From Victivallales bacterium (GTDB taxonomy: Bacteria; Verrucomicrobiota; Lentisphaeria; Victivallales; Victivallaceae): 20,100 nt of DNA. The notes below the pieces were generated by a model, which saw only the letters and a list, made by a program, of their open reading frames with translations, made no database searches and was not told where the DNA came from. Shown piece by piece: positions 6,380 to 14,116 of this stretch (position 1 is its first letter; every line of letters begins with the position of its first letter). The translations under genes and the position numbers were made by a program. Where the stretch lies: contig DAOWBJ010000003.1 of NCBI GenBank assembly GCA_030634125.1, forward strand, positions 1-20,100. Direction: 5' to 3'.

Positions 6380-6642
6380 ATCCTGAAAATCTGCTTATTG
6401 TTTTAGTTAAATTGTATCGCTTATGCATCTCTCCATGGTTTCCGCCTTGTTGCCGGTTTCAACCAAGCTGCTCCAACTACGCGCAAGAAGCATTACATGA
6501 GCATGGTCTCATAAAAGGGCTGAGTCTCAGTTTTTTGCGGATAATACGCTGTCATCCTTTCTGCAAAGGAGGACATGATCCTGTTCCGCCTAAAAAAGAG
6601 TCAGGCACTTATCAATTACATAACATCAGAGGTTTAAAATAG
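6376..6642 (+). CDS. yidD: Membrane protein insertion efficiency factor YidD
   Basis: An 88-residue protein with the YidD core: KLYRLCISPWFPPCCRFQPS, then CSNYAQEALHEHG and RIIRCHPFCKGGHDPVP. YidD is a small membrane-associated helper of the YidC insertase. The frame is open from 6151, but that part lies inside rnpA. TTG 6376, in the string TTGA shared with the rnpA stop, gives a family-length protein and points to translational coupling. The end overlaps the GTG of yidC by one base. Confidence 0.9.
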   Translation: MNPENLLIVLVKLYRLCISPWFPPCCRFQPSCSNYAQEALHEHGLIKGLSLSFLRIIRCHPFCKGGHDPVPPKKESGTYQLHNIRGLK

Positions 6643-8375
6643 TGAAATTTGACAAAGAAACAATAGTTGTTTTTTGTATCTGCGCAGTCGTGCTTGTCGC
6701 CTGGACGCCATTCTGTAAATATATGGGATGGATTAAAGAAGCTCCACCGGCAGCTCCAGCACCGACTCAACAAACAGCTCCAGTTAAACCAGCTAAACCG
6801 GCTCAACTTGCTTCAGTTCAGAAACCGGCGGCGGCAACAGTCAAAGAAGCGGCAAAAAGCAAAAAAGTTATTGCTGAAAAAGTTTCCATTTTACCTGAAC
6901 AGAAAATTGAAGGTAACTTTTCCACCTTCACTTTTAATCCTAATAATGGTATTTTAGAAAAAATCAGTTTTCTGAAGTATTTCCAACAGGACTACAAAAC
7001 ACCTATTCAATTTAAAGAAAATCTTCCTCCCGGAGCATTAGCGGTATTTGGCGATACCCGGTGGCAGGTTAAGGAGATTGTCGACAACAGTACTGACAGC
7101 AGCGCTAAAAGCTATAAATTAGTCCGTAAAATAACAAACGCTGCTGGAAAACCTTTTACTCTGACCCAGAAATGGCAGCTTCGCGACGATTATGTTCTTG
7201 ATTATTCGATTTCAATTAAAAATACCGGAAATTCTGAACTAAAATTCCCAAGTCTTTCCGTTATGGGAACTGGTCTTTTACCTTTTAGTATTTTGACTGA
7301 GGATACGCAAATCAATCGTGAAAGCAACGCTATTGACTATTGTACTGAAAATGGCGTTTTAGAATGCATTTCCACCGATGATGATGAAGCCGACTTCAAT
7401 GCGGCGACCAAGGGTAAAATTCGTTGGTGCGGCGGAAGTAATAAATATTTTGCCACGCTTATTTTAGCGGAAAAAGCTTTTGACAAGCTTGTCCCGAAAC
7501 GCAAAGAGTTTCCCAAAACAGCAGAATATGATAAACATTATCTTGCCGCGCTCGGCGGTTCTTATCAAAATGTTTCTGTGTCGGCGGGGACAGAAGAAAC
7601 TTTTAAATTCAAATGTTATAACGGTCCTAAAATTATTTCCCAGTTAGCTGAATTTGACAAGAAGGCTCCGGAGATCATGAATTTATCCTGGGGCGGACCT
7701 ATGGACTGGATAGCTGAGAAGCTCTTGAGCTTTCTGGTTTTCCTTAAAGAATTCTGCGGCTCTTACGGCTGGAGTATTATCATCATTACAATAATTGTCC
7801 GTATGCTGTTCTGGCCGATAACTCAAAAAGCTAATAAGTCGATGAAACGGATGCAGAAACTGCAGCCGCAAATGAAAGAAATCCGAGCAAAGTACAAAGA
7901 TGACCCGCAAACTATGAACGCTAAAGTGATGGAGCTTTACCGCACGGAAAAAGTTAATCCACTTGGCGGATGTTTGCCTATTTTATTGCAGATTCCAGTT
8001 TTTATAGCTTTGTATTCCACTTTAAACGGGGCGGTTGAATTGCGTCAAGTACCCTTCTGGTGGATACAGGATTTAGCGAAACCGGATACAGTGGCGACAG
8101 TGCTTGGGCTGGCGATCAATCCACTGATTATAGCAATGACCGCGCTTATGGTGCTGCAGCAGCGTTTAACTCCGGCCGCTATGGATCCGGCGCAACAGAA
8201 GATGATGATGTTCATGCCGATAATGATGTTATTTATGTTATACAGTCTACCGGCGGGATTAACCTTGTACTGGACGGTTAGTCAATCATTGGCGATACTT
8301 CAATTACTGCTGCAGAAACGCATGGATTCCGGGGAGAAAGATCAACTTGTAAAAAAGCGGCTTAAGACCGCGTAA
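6642..8375 (+). CDS. yidC: Membrane protein insertase YidC
   Basis: A 577-residue inner-membrane insertase of the Gram-negative type. It has an N-terminal membrane helix at about 7-25, a Pro/Ala/Gln/Lys-rich linker to about 80, a large periplasmic beta-domain to about 330, and the conserved five-helix core. The core shows GWSIIIITIIVRMLFWPITQ with the groove Arg387, PLGGCLPILLQIPVFIALY, and a methionine-rich PAQQKMMMFMPIMMLFMLY. The start is GTG 6642, with AGAGG 9 bases before it and one base of overlap with the yidD stop. It inserts small membrane proteins alone or with SecYEG. It ends in a basic tail (LVKKRLKTA) as usual. Confidence 0.96.
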   Translation: MKFDKETIVVFCICAVVLVAWTPFCKYMGWIKEAPPAAPAPTQQTAPVKPAKPAQLASVQKPAAATVKEAAKSKKVIAEKVSILPEQKIEGNFSTFTFNPNNGILEKISFLKYFQQDYKTPIQFKENLPPGALAVFGDTRWQVKEIVDNSTDSSAKSYKLVRKITNAAGKPFTLTQKWQLRDDYVLDYSISIKNTGNSELKFPSLSVMGTGLLPFSILTEDTQINRESNAIDYCTENGVLECISTDDDEADFNAATKGKIRWCGGSNKYFATLILAEKAFDKLVPKRKEFPKTAEYDKHYLAALGGSYQNVSVSAGTEETFKFKCYNGPKIISQLAEFDKKAPEIMNLSWGGPMDWIAEKLLSFLVFLKEFCGSYGWSIIIITIIVRMLFWPITQKANKSMKRMQKLQPQMKEIRAKYKDDPQTMNAKVMELYRTEKVNPLGGCLPILLQIPVFIALYSTLNGAVELRQVPFWWIQDLAKPDTVATVLGLAINPLIIAMTALMVLQQRLTPAAMDPAQQKMMMFMPIMMLFMLYSLPAGLTLYWTVSQSLAILQLLLQKRMDSGEKDQLVKKRLKTA

Positions 8376-8394
8376 TTAATCTAAGGAAAGTATT

Positions 8395-8934
8395 ATGGAA
8401 AACCCTAATCTCGAACAACAACAAGAAGAAAAAGCATTTCGTACTTTAGCGACAATGCTGGATTATTTGGGCTTGGACGCCATGCTCAGAACAGAAATGA
8501 AAGGCTCTAATGTAGCTATTAAAATTACTTCAGAAGAGGCTGGCAGAATAATTGGACGTAAAGGTCAAACTTTAGAAAACCTGCAGCTTTTATTGAATCG
8601 TATGTTATTCAATGGCGACAGAACTTTTCCAAGAGTATCATTAGACATTGATGGTTATACCCGTGGTGATTTCCGTTCCGGCGAACGTGACGGAAGACGC
8701 GAAAACTCAAATTCCGAGCGACGTGGTTCCGGCATGGATGAAGAACAATTGCGTCGTCAGGCTCTGGATGCTTCCAAGGAAGTCAAACGCTGGGGTGAAT
8801 CAGTTGTTTTAAAAGCGATGAATTCGCATGACCGCCGCATTATTCACATTACTCTGGAAGAAGATCCTGAGCTGGAAACCTGCAGTGAAGGTGAAGGTTC
8901 CCTCAAAAAAGTAATAATATCATTGAAAAAATAG
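8395..8934 (+). CDS. khpB: KH/R3H RNA-binding protein KhpB (Jag-like)
   Basis: A 179-residue protein with a KH domain (about 35-95; GRIIGRKGQTLENLQLLLNR is the GxxG-type RNA-binding loop) and a C-terminal R3H domain (about 118-179; RWGESVVLKAMNSHDRRIIH). A charged low-complexity linker rich in Arg, Ser and Glu joins them. The N-terminal Jag_N domain of Firmicutes versions is missing. AAGGAAAG precedes the ATG. Its place after yidC is the classical one, and it is likely an RNA-binding post-transcriptional regulator. Confidence 0.9.
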   Translation: MENPNLEQQQEEKAFRTLATMLDYLGLDAMLRTEMKGSNVAIKITSEEAGRIIGRKGQTLENLQLLLNRMLFNGDRTFPRVSLDIDGYTRGDFRSGERDGRRENSNSERRGSGMDEEQLRRQALDASKEVKRWGESVVLKAMNSHDRRIIHITLEEDPELETCSEGEGSLKKVIISLKK

Positions 8935-8939
8935 TTTTT

Positions 8940-8955
8940 TGAGTTGAAAAACTCA
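8940..8955 (+). repeat. GNRA-capped hairpin after khpB
   Basis: TGAGTT, loop GAAA, AACTCA: a perfect 6-bp stem with a GNRA-type tetraloop just after the khpB stop. The T-run precedes rather than follows the stem, so a rightward intrinsic terminator is not supported; it may instead protect the 3' end or mark processing before the tRNA. Confidence 0.3.
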
Positions 8956-8967
8956 TAAGATATAAGT

Positions 8968-9044
8968 CGGAGCGTGGCTCAGCCTGGTAGAGCGCTGCGT
9001 TCGGGACGCAGAGGCCGGAGGTTCAAATCCTCTCGCTCCGACCA
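8968..9044 (+). tRNA. tRNA-Pro (anticodon CGG)
   Basis: A full 77-base cloverleaf. The acceptor CGGAGCG pairs perfectly with CGCTCCG. The D arm is GCTC...GAGC. The anticodon stem CTGCG/CGCAG holds loop TTCGGGA, so the anticodon is CGG. The T arm contains GGTTCAAATCC. The discriminator base is A and the CCA end is encoded. A T-run (9045-9050) follows directly and may end transcription. Confidence 0.95.
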
Positions 9045-9105
9045 TTTTTTAAGCTCAAAATTACTTGAAATAGTTAATTCTTAGAAGTTATGATAGTGTA
9101 AATTA

Positions 9106-10548
9106 TTAATCAAGTTTTTGTTTAAGAAGCTCTACTACCATTTTCGGATTGGCTTTTCCGCGGCTTAACTTCATTACCTGCCCTACGAAGAACTGCAGGA
9201 CTTTCGGATTGCCGTCTTTGTATTGCTGAACCTGTGGAGCGTTGTTCGCAACAGCTTCGTCAACCAGAGACTCAATCGCTCCGGTATCGGTAACCTGCTC
9301 TAAACCTTTTTCCTTGACAATTGCCCGGGCATCTTTACCGGTATTGAACATTTCAGCGAAAACTTCTTTCGCTATTTTCCCGCTGATAGTGTTGTTTTCA
9401 ATTAAAGCAATCATCGCCGCGAATTGTTCAGGTGTTATTTTACAATCGTCAATATCAACACCCGCGTCTGAAAGCTCACGGAGCAATTCGGAAATAACCC
9501 AGTTTGCTAAGGTTTTCGGGGTTTTAACCAGCTTCGCGCCTTTTTCAAAATAAAGCGCTACCGCTTTAGTTTGACAAATGACTTCCGCGTCATATTCGGT
9601 TATACCGAATTCCGATACAAAACGTTTGTGCATCGCTTCCGGTAATTCCGGCAGATTTATGCGAAAAGCTTCTATTTCCTCGTCAGTGAAAGTTACCGGC
9701 ATCAAATCAGGATCCGGGAAATAGCGGTAATCATGCTCGGCCTCTTTTACCCGCATTAAATAAGTTTCGCCGCGGTCATCGTTCCAGCCGCGGGTTTCCT
9801 GCTGTAAAGTTTCACCGGCATTTAAAAGTTCCGGCTGACGCCAGATTTCGTATTCCAGCGAACGATGCGCCGCGCGGAAACTATTGAGGTTTTTGATTTC
9901 AATTTTAGTGCCGAATTTTTCGGTTCCGACTTTGCGCATAGACACATTTACGTCGCAGCGCATCTGTCCTTTTTCCATATCACAATCACTTATTCCAGCG
10001 TACTGCATGATCTGTTTGAGTTTATTCAAGTAGGCATAAGCTTCGTCAGGGGTGCGGATATCCGGTTCACTGACCACTTCCATCAGCGGTACACCGGCGC
10101 GATTGTAATCAACTCCGCTGAAACCGGCAAAATGAGTTAATTTACCGACATCTTCTTCTAAATGGATCCGGGTAATACCGATAGTTATATCGCCAATATC
10201 TTTGCCTGAAAAACCTTTCCCGTTGATTTTGATATGACCATGTTCACAAAACGGCAGATCATATTGAGATATTTGATAATTTTTAGGCATGTCAGGATAA
10301 AAATAGCTTTTACGGTCAAATTTACTGAAGTTAGCAATTTTGCAGCCAGTCAGCAAACCGGCAACCACAGTTTCGTCAATTGCTTTTTTATTAGGTACAG
10401 GTAAAACGCCCGGGTATCCCATGCAAACCGGACAGACGCGTGTATTAGGTTCGCCTCCCGATTTATTAGCGCATGAACAAAACATTTTGCTGTTAGTTTT
10501 TATTTCTACATGAACTTCCAGTCCGATCACAGCTTCGTATTCAGCCAT
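9106..10548 (-). CDS. gatB: Asp-tRNA(Asn)/Glu-tRNA(Gln) amidotransferase subunit B
   Basis: A 480-residue GatB. It begins with the family hallmark VIGLEVHVEIKT and the zinc cysteines C24, C26, C39 and C42 (CSC and CPVC). YPDMPKNYQISQYD, HLEEDVGKL and DYNRAGVPLMEVV then follow, with a YqeY-like helical tail at the C-terminus. With GatA and GatC it converts misacylated Glu-tRNA(Gln) or Asp-tRNA(Asn) to the amide. An AAGGA site lies 8 bases before the start. gatA and gatC are not adjacent here. Length and motifs are complete. Confidence 0.97.
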   Translation of the reverse strand: MAEYEAVIGLEVHVEIKTNSKMFCSCANKSGGEPNTRVCPVCMGYPGVLPVPNKKAIDETVVAGLLTGCKIANFSKFDRKSYFYPDMPKNYQISQYDLPFCEHGHIKINGKGFSGKDIGDITIGITRIHLEEDVGKLTHFAGFSGVDYNRAGVPLMEVVSEPDIRTPDEAYAYLNKLKQIMQYAGISDCDMEKGQMRCDVNVSMRKVGTEKFGTKIEIKNLNSFRAAHRSLEYEIWRQPELLNAGETLQQETRGWNDDRGETYLMRVKEAEHDYRYFPDPDLMPVTFTDEEIEAFRINLPELPEAMHKRFVSEFGITEYDAEVICQTKAVALYFEKGAKLVKTPKTLANWVISELLRELSDAGVDIDDCKITPEQFAAMIALIENNTISGKIAKEVFAEMFNTGKDARAIVKEKGLEQVTDTGAIESLVDEAVANNAPQVQQYKDGNPKVLQFFVGQVMKLSRGKANPKMVVELLKQKLD

Positions 10549-10634
10549 TATTTATATCCTTATTTATATCAACAATTTCATTATAATCCCGTTAATTTAA
10601 CCGTTATCACAATAAAATCCAGTAAATCACATTT

Positions 10635-11171
10635 TTATTCTTGTTCTTTTTGAGGAGGGTGTTCGTCAGGTTTGCCGTGCTTCTCGAGGAAATCAGATGA
10701 AGATACATCGAGTCCGATACTCAGGAAGTCAATATATTCTGCCGGTACATCTTCCGGTTCATTTTCAAAATCTGATTCAGGATCAAGAAAATCATCAATT
10801 AACGCAAAAGATTTTGTTGCGGCTGCAATGGCGGCTTCAGACATTTTCGGAGGATCAGCTTCCAGTTCAGGTTTTGCGTTTTTCTTTTTAACAGCATGAA
10901 ACTTTTTGAGAGCTGTTTTAATTTTTTCCTTTAAGTTGTGTTTTGGTTTTCCAGGTCGTGTTTTTTGGAGCAGACAAGGTACAATTTTCTTTTGTTCTTC
11001 TATATATCTAACGTTTTGCTCCAAAGTATCGTCAACATTATCTTGATTCTTTGGAGTTTCACCTTCCACAACCTTAAAGAATTTGTCGCATCCCAGACAA
11101 AACATATAGGCATCTTTCTGGGATTCTCCAACTTCGTGCGCCATTCCGCATTCTGAACAATAAGTTTCCAT
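10635..11171 (-). CDS. Zinc-ribbon protein of unknown function
   Basis: A 178-residue protein. The first 30 residues form a four-cysteine zinc-ribbon-like unit: C5-SE-C8 and C25-LG-C28. A basic middle (about 65-95, many Lys) follows, then a long acidic, low-complexity C-terminal region with no recognisable domain. No membrane segment or signal peptide is seen. GAGGAG (complement of 11184-11189) is 12 bases from the ATG, a slightly long gap. It lies upstream of gatB on the same strand with 86 bases between, so co-transcription is possible. I do not recognise the family beyond the metal site. Confidence 0.65.
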   Translation of the reverse strand: METYCSECGMAHEVGESQKDAYMFCLGCDKFFKVVEGETPKNQDNVDDTLEQNVRYIEEQKKIVPCLLQKTRPGKPKHNLKEKIKTALKKFHAVKKKNAKPELEADPPKMSEAAIAAATKSFALIDDFLDPESDFENEPEDVPAEYIDFLSIGLDVSSSDFLEKHGKPDEHPPQKEQE

Positions 11172-11204
11172 TAAAATTATAAACTCCTCAATGTAAATTT
11201 CAAC

Positions 11205-11232
11205 GCTATAATAACTTACAGCAAACTGTCAA
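11205..11232 (-). promoter_or_regulatory. Promoter of the zinc-ribbon gene
   Basis: Read leftward, a consensus TTGACA (complement of 11227-11232) is followed after 16 bases by TATAGC (complement of 11205-11210), about 35 bases ahead of the start codon. Confidence 0.5.
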
Positions 11233-11249
11233 ACTTTCAAGCGGCTATA

Positions 11250-11277
11250 TTGTATTTATAAGATTTAGGACTATATT
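11250..11277 (+). promoter_or_regulatory. Candidate promoter of ffh
   Basis: TTGTAT (11250-11255), 16 bases and TATATT (11272-11277) form a fair sigma70-type promoter. It would leave a leader of about 65 bases before the ffh ATG, divergent from the zinc-ribbon promoter. Confidence 0.4.
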
Positions 11278-11297
11278 ATATACTTTTGATTTATTCC

Positions 11298-11348
11298 ATG
11301 GTTTTGGGGTTGAATATTAACGATTTAGCAAAAATAAAAGTTTTTTAA
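11298..11348 (+). other. Possible 16-codon leader reading frame before ffh
   Basis: An ATG at 11298 opens MVLGLNINDLAKIKVF and stops at TAA 11346-11348, two bases before the ffh ATG. It has no ribosome binding site of its own. It matters because ffh also lacks one, so reinitiation after this small frame is one way ffh could be translated. It may equally be chance in an AT-rich leader. Confidence 0.2.
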
Positions 11349-11350
11349 TT

Positions 11351-12841
11351 ATGTTTGATACACTTAGCGATAAACTTCAGGATACTTTTCGTAAGCTGCG
11401 CGGGAGAGCACATTTAAGCGAATCTAATATTCAGGAAGCAATGCGGGAAATAAGGTTGGCACTGCTGGAAGCGGATGTCAATATTGAAATAGTCAAGGAA
11501 TTTATAAAAACAGTCAGCGAAGACTGCATCGGTCACGAAGTAGTCAAAAGCGTTACTCCGGCTCAACAGCTCACAAAGATAGTCAATGACCGCCTTGTCG
11601 AATTAATGGGAGAAGCCGAAGTTCCATTGAGCCTGACTTCTTCGCCAAGCGTAATAATGATGGTTGGTCTGCACGGCAGCGGTAAAACTACAAGTGCCGC
11701 GAAACTCGCTCTCAGGCTGAAAAAAGAAAAAAAGAAAGTTTTACTGGTTGCCGGCGACGTTTATCGTCCTGCCGCGATTGATCAGCTGGAAGTGCTCGGG
11801 CGTGAAATAGATGTGCCGGTTTATGCTGAACGCAGCAACCCGAATGTCGCGCAAATAGCGGCGAACGCTGTTGACGAAGCCAAATTTCAACACGCGGACG
11901 TTGTCGTGATTGACACAGCCGGTCGTTTACAAATCGACGAAGATATGGTTCATGAACTGGTCATGGTTTCACAGACCGCCCGTGCTGAAGAAATTCTGCT
12001 TGTAGCTGACGCGGCTTTGGGACAGGAAGCGGTTTCCGTCGCGGATCATTTTCACAAAGCCCTGGGTATCACCGGTATAGTTTTAACTAAGTTTGACGGC
12101 GACGCGCGAGGCGGAGCCGCTTTATCGATACGCCGCGTTACCGGATGTCCGATTAAATTTGTCGGTGTTGGTGAAAAGATCAGTGACATAGAGGTATTTT
12201 ACCCGGACCGCATAGCTTCAAGAATCCTCGGCATGGGTGATGTGGTTTCGCTCGTTGAAAAAGCGACTGAAGAACTGGACATAAAAGAAGCTGAAAAGCT
12301 CAAAGAAAAATTTAAAAAGAATCAATTTGATTTTAATGATTTTTTGGCTCAACTCAAGCAAATCTCAAAACTCGGCGGTGCTGAATCAATCATGAAAATG
12401 CTCCCCGGCGGACGCGATTTCAGCAAAGCTATAGGAGCTCTTGATCCAAAACATTTTTCCCGCATCGAAGCAATCATTCTGTCTATGACCCCTGAAGAGC
12501 GCGGCAGACCGGATATCGTTGATTTCCCCAGACGCAAACGCCTTGCCAGGGGCAGCGGTAATACCTTAGAACAGGTTTCCGGTATGGTTAAACAATTCAA
12601 CCAGATGCGCAAGATGATGAAAAAAACAGGAATGTTTAAAAAATTATTCAATAGTTTTGCCGGTAACGACATATCGTCTATGGGGGGAATGGACTCTATG
12701 GCAGGCATGACGGATATGGGAGGGGGAATGGGCAGTCTTATGGACAATGAAAATGTCATTTCCAAACAGGATGCCGACAAAAAGAAACGTCTTAAGAAAC
12801 TTAAGAAAAAGCAACAGAAAAAGAATCGACGTAAAAAATAA
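11351..12841 (+). CDS. ffh: Signal recognition particle protein Ffh (SRP54)
   Basis: A 496-residue Ffh. It has the N-terminal four-helix N domain (1-87; ALLEADVN). The GTPase G domain shows the P-loop GLHGSGKTT (106-114), DVYRPAAIDQL, DTAGRL and TKFDGDARGG. A methionine-rich M domain follows, with GMFKKLF and several Gly-Met clusters near 440-465, then a very basic lysine tail. It binds signal sequences and the SRP RNA and targets ribosomes to FtsY and the Sec machinery. No Shine-Dalgarno is visible before ATG 11351. The membrane protein at 12866 follows after 24 bases, probably in one operon. Confidence 0.97.
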   Translation: MFDTLSDKLQDTFRKLRGRAHLSESNIQEAMREIRLALLEADVNIEIVKEFIKTVSEDCIGHEVVKSVTPAQQLTKIVNDRLVELMGEAEVPLSLTSSPSVIMMVGLHGSGKTTSAAKLALRLKKEKKKVLLVAGDVYRPAAIDQLEVLGREIDVPVYAERSNPNVAQIAANAVDEAKFQHADVVVIDTAGRLQIDEDMVHELVMVSQTARAEEILLVADAALGQEAVSVADHFHKALGITGIVLTKFDGDARGGAALSIRRVTGCPIKFVGVGEKISDIEVFYPDRIASRILGMGDVVSLVEKATEELDIKEAEKLKEKFKKNQFDFNDFLAQLKQISKLGGAESIMKMLPGGRDFSKAIGALDPKHFSRIEAIILSMTPEERGRPDIVDFPRRKRLARGSGNTLEQVSGMVKQFNQMRKMMKKTGMFKKLFNSFAGNDISSMGGMDSMAGMTDMGGGMGSLMDNENVISKQDADKKKRLKKLKKKQQKKNRRKK

Positions 12842-12865
12842 CATCTTAAACAAGGGTATTTGAAT

Positions 12866-13660
12866 ATGTTTACTTTAATTATATCTGTAATTTTAGCGTT
12901 AATCGCCGGCGGACTGAGTTCTCTCGAATACGGTACAGCCTGGGTAATCATCATCGCTGCATCAGTTTTTGCCATTTGCTGGATAGGAATCGGTTTTTTC
13001 ATACGGCGGCAGATAAATAAAGTCAACACCGCTATTCAGGATCAAATGGGCGAAGCGCAGAAGAGAATCAACCGGAAACTGCAAATGTTCCAGAACCGCC
13101 CCGGCACAAATGTCAAATCAGTACAAAAAACCCTGGAAAAAGATCAGAACGAGGCTATTGCCGCGGCCTTGAAAACAACCCATCAGATTGACCGCTACTT
13201 CAAATGGAATTTTCTGCTCAAAAAGCAGATATCCACCATGCGCATGATGTTTTACTATCAAATGAAGGATTTCAAAAAAGTAGATGAATTACTGCCCGGA
13301 TGTTTATTCCTCGATCCCCGCGCGTCAGCCTTCAAAATCGCACGCATGTATAAACGGAAAACTGATGGCATTGAAAAGTTTTTCAGAAAAAAATCAAAAC
13401 GTCTCAAAGGTGAAAATGCCGCGTTGCTTTACGGTTTATATTCATGGATATTGGTTAAAAACGATGAAGCGGAAAAAGCTCTCAAGTTGTTAACTGATGC
13501 CCGCAAAAAAATTAATCATCCGACAATAGTGGAAAACCGCGAAAAATTAGCCAACGGCAAAATCAAGCAATTCTCCAACTCCGGTTTAGGCGAATTATGG
13601 TATTCTCTCTACCTGGAAGAGCCCAAAGTAAAACAAAAGAAAATGCGCCGCAAATTCTAA
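12866..13660 (+). CDS. Two-helix membrane protein of unknown function downstream of ffh
   Basis: A 264-residue protein with two membrane segments at its N-terminus (about 2-21 and 25-46). After them comes a positively charged, mostly helical cytoplasmic part, ending in a basic tail (KQKKMRRKF). Around 110-235 the pattern of short paired helices (for example FKKVDELLPGCLFLDPRAS and AEKALKLLTDARK) looks like TPR-type repeats, but I cannot confirm this. AAGGG at 12852-12856, 9 bases before ATG 12866, decides the start over the in-frame TTG at 12860. Position after ffh hints at a role in membrane biogenesis, which is only context. No family recognised. Confidence 0.7.
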   Translation: MFTLIISVILALIAGGLSSLEYGTAWVIIIAASVFAICWIGIGFFIRRQINKVNTAIQDQMGEAQKRINRKLQMFQNRPGTNVKSVQKTLEKDQNEAIAAALKTTHQIDRYFKWNFLLKKQISTMRMMFYYQMKDFKKVDELLPGCLFLDPRASAFKIARMYKRKTDGIEKFFRKKSKRLKGENAALLYGLYSWILVKNDEAEKALKLLTDARKKINHPTIVENREKLANGKIKQFSNSGLGELWYSLYLEEPKVKQKKMRRKF

Positions 13661-13802
13661 AAACGGTCAAGCTTATTTCTCCAATTTGGGATTGTTTTCC
13701 ATATCCAGATAATTATTTTTCGACACAACCGTTCTGCCCAACTCTTTTTCTGTCTCTTTTGGCTACACTTTTACTTTTTATAAATGTGTCGGGCTCTTCT
13801 TT

Positions 13803-13909
13803 TTAGGAAATTTCTGTTGTAACCCGTTCGCCATTCATCGGTCAAGTTCCTGCAGCACTTCGATGCCGTCGATTAAGCCATTTACTTTTTGCGCCGGTAA
13901 TTTGTTCAT
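13803..13909 (-). pseudogene. Possible remnant of an IclR-type regulator's N-terminus
   Basis: A minus-strand ATG (complement of 13907-13909) opens 24 codons reading MNKLPAQKVNGLIDG then IEVLQELDR, stopping at 13835. This resembles the first helix of IclR-family winged-helix regulators. After the stop, a shifted frame starting at 13838 adds MNGERVTTEIS before a stop at 13803, which would plausibly continue such a domain. The combination suggests a truncated and frameshifted gene, but the stretch is short and the match is from memory. A good promoter lies directly in front. Confidence 0.3.
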
Positions 13910-13915
13910 ATTGCT

Positions 13916-13943
13916 ATAATAGTAATTTCTTTGAAAAAGTCAA
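13916..13943 (-). promoter_or_regulatory. Strong sigma70-like promoter reading leftward
   Basis: TTGACT (complement of 13938-13943), a 16-base gap and TATTAT (complement of 13916-13921). The expected transcript start is at or next to the ATG at 13909, so the short frame would be read leaderless. It may be a surviving promoter of the decayed regulator or drive a short RNA. Confidence 0.4.
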
Positions 13944-13994
13944 GAGGGTACAATAAAAAAATCGAATTTAACGATTTCTTGAAATATTATTTTT

Positions 13995-14028
13995 TTGGTA
14001 TATCTTGGTATATGCGGTAATAAACCAA
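13995..14028 (+). promoter_or_regulatory. Repeated TTGGTATA boxes, candidate operator of the regulator gene
   Basis: TTGGTATAT occurs at 13995-14003 and again at 14005-14013, exactly one helical turn apart. TTGGTATA (14005-14012) also forms an inverted repeat with TAAACCAA (14021-14028), 7 of 8 positions matching across an 8-base centre. Direct plus inverted copies upstream of a DNA-binding regulator suggest autoregulation. Confidence 0.4.
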
Positions 14029-14038
14029 TGTGCGCTTG

Positions 14039-14116
14039 CGGCTCGACAGAGTCTCGCCCTCCAGGTGAAATTCCGATGCGATGATATTTGTGGAGGGCGA
14101 AAGTCCTCTTGAGCCG
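14039..14116 (+). ncRNA. Long imperfect hairpin in the leader of the regulator gene
   Basis: Three nested pairings build one 78-base hairpin: CGGCTC/GAGCCG (14039-14044 with 14111-14116), AGAG/CTCT (14048-14051 with 14106-14109), and a perfect 10-bp TCGCCCTCCA/TGGAGGGCGA (14054-14063 with 14091-14100). The 27-base apical loop contains GGTGAAATTCC, a phrase that also occurs in the FMN riboswitch, but the rest of that consensus is missing. It ends 32 bases before the GntR-type ATG, leaving its ribosome binding site free. A structured regulatory leader is likely; a ligand is not claimed. Confidence 0.45.

Noticed and set aside
12349..13029. A 226-codon minus-strand open frame opposite ffh
   Set aside because: It mirrors the Met/Lys-rich end of ffh and the next gene; composition and lack of start signals mark it as a shadow.
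14039..14116. FMN or cobalamin riboswitch
   Set aside because: Only GGTGAAATTCC and short flanking bits resemble these classes; the multi-stem junction and other invariant boxes are absent, and the gene is a regulator, not a vitamin gene.
14039..14116. Integron attC site
   Set aside because: The length would fit, but the conserved GTTRRRY/RYYYAAC ends are missing and no cassette structure follows.
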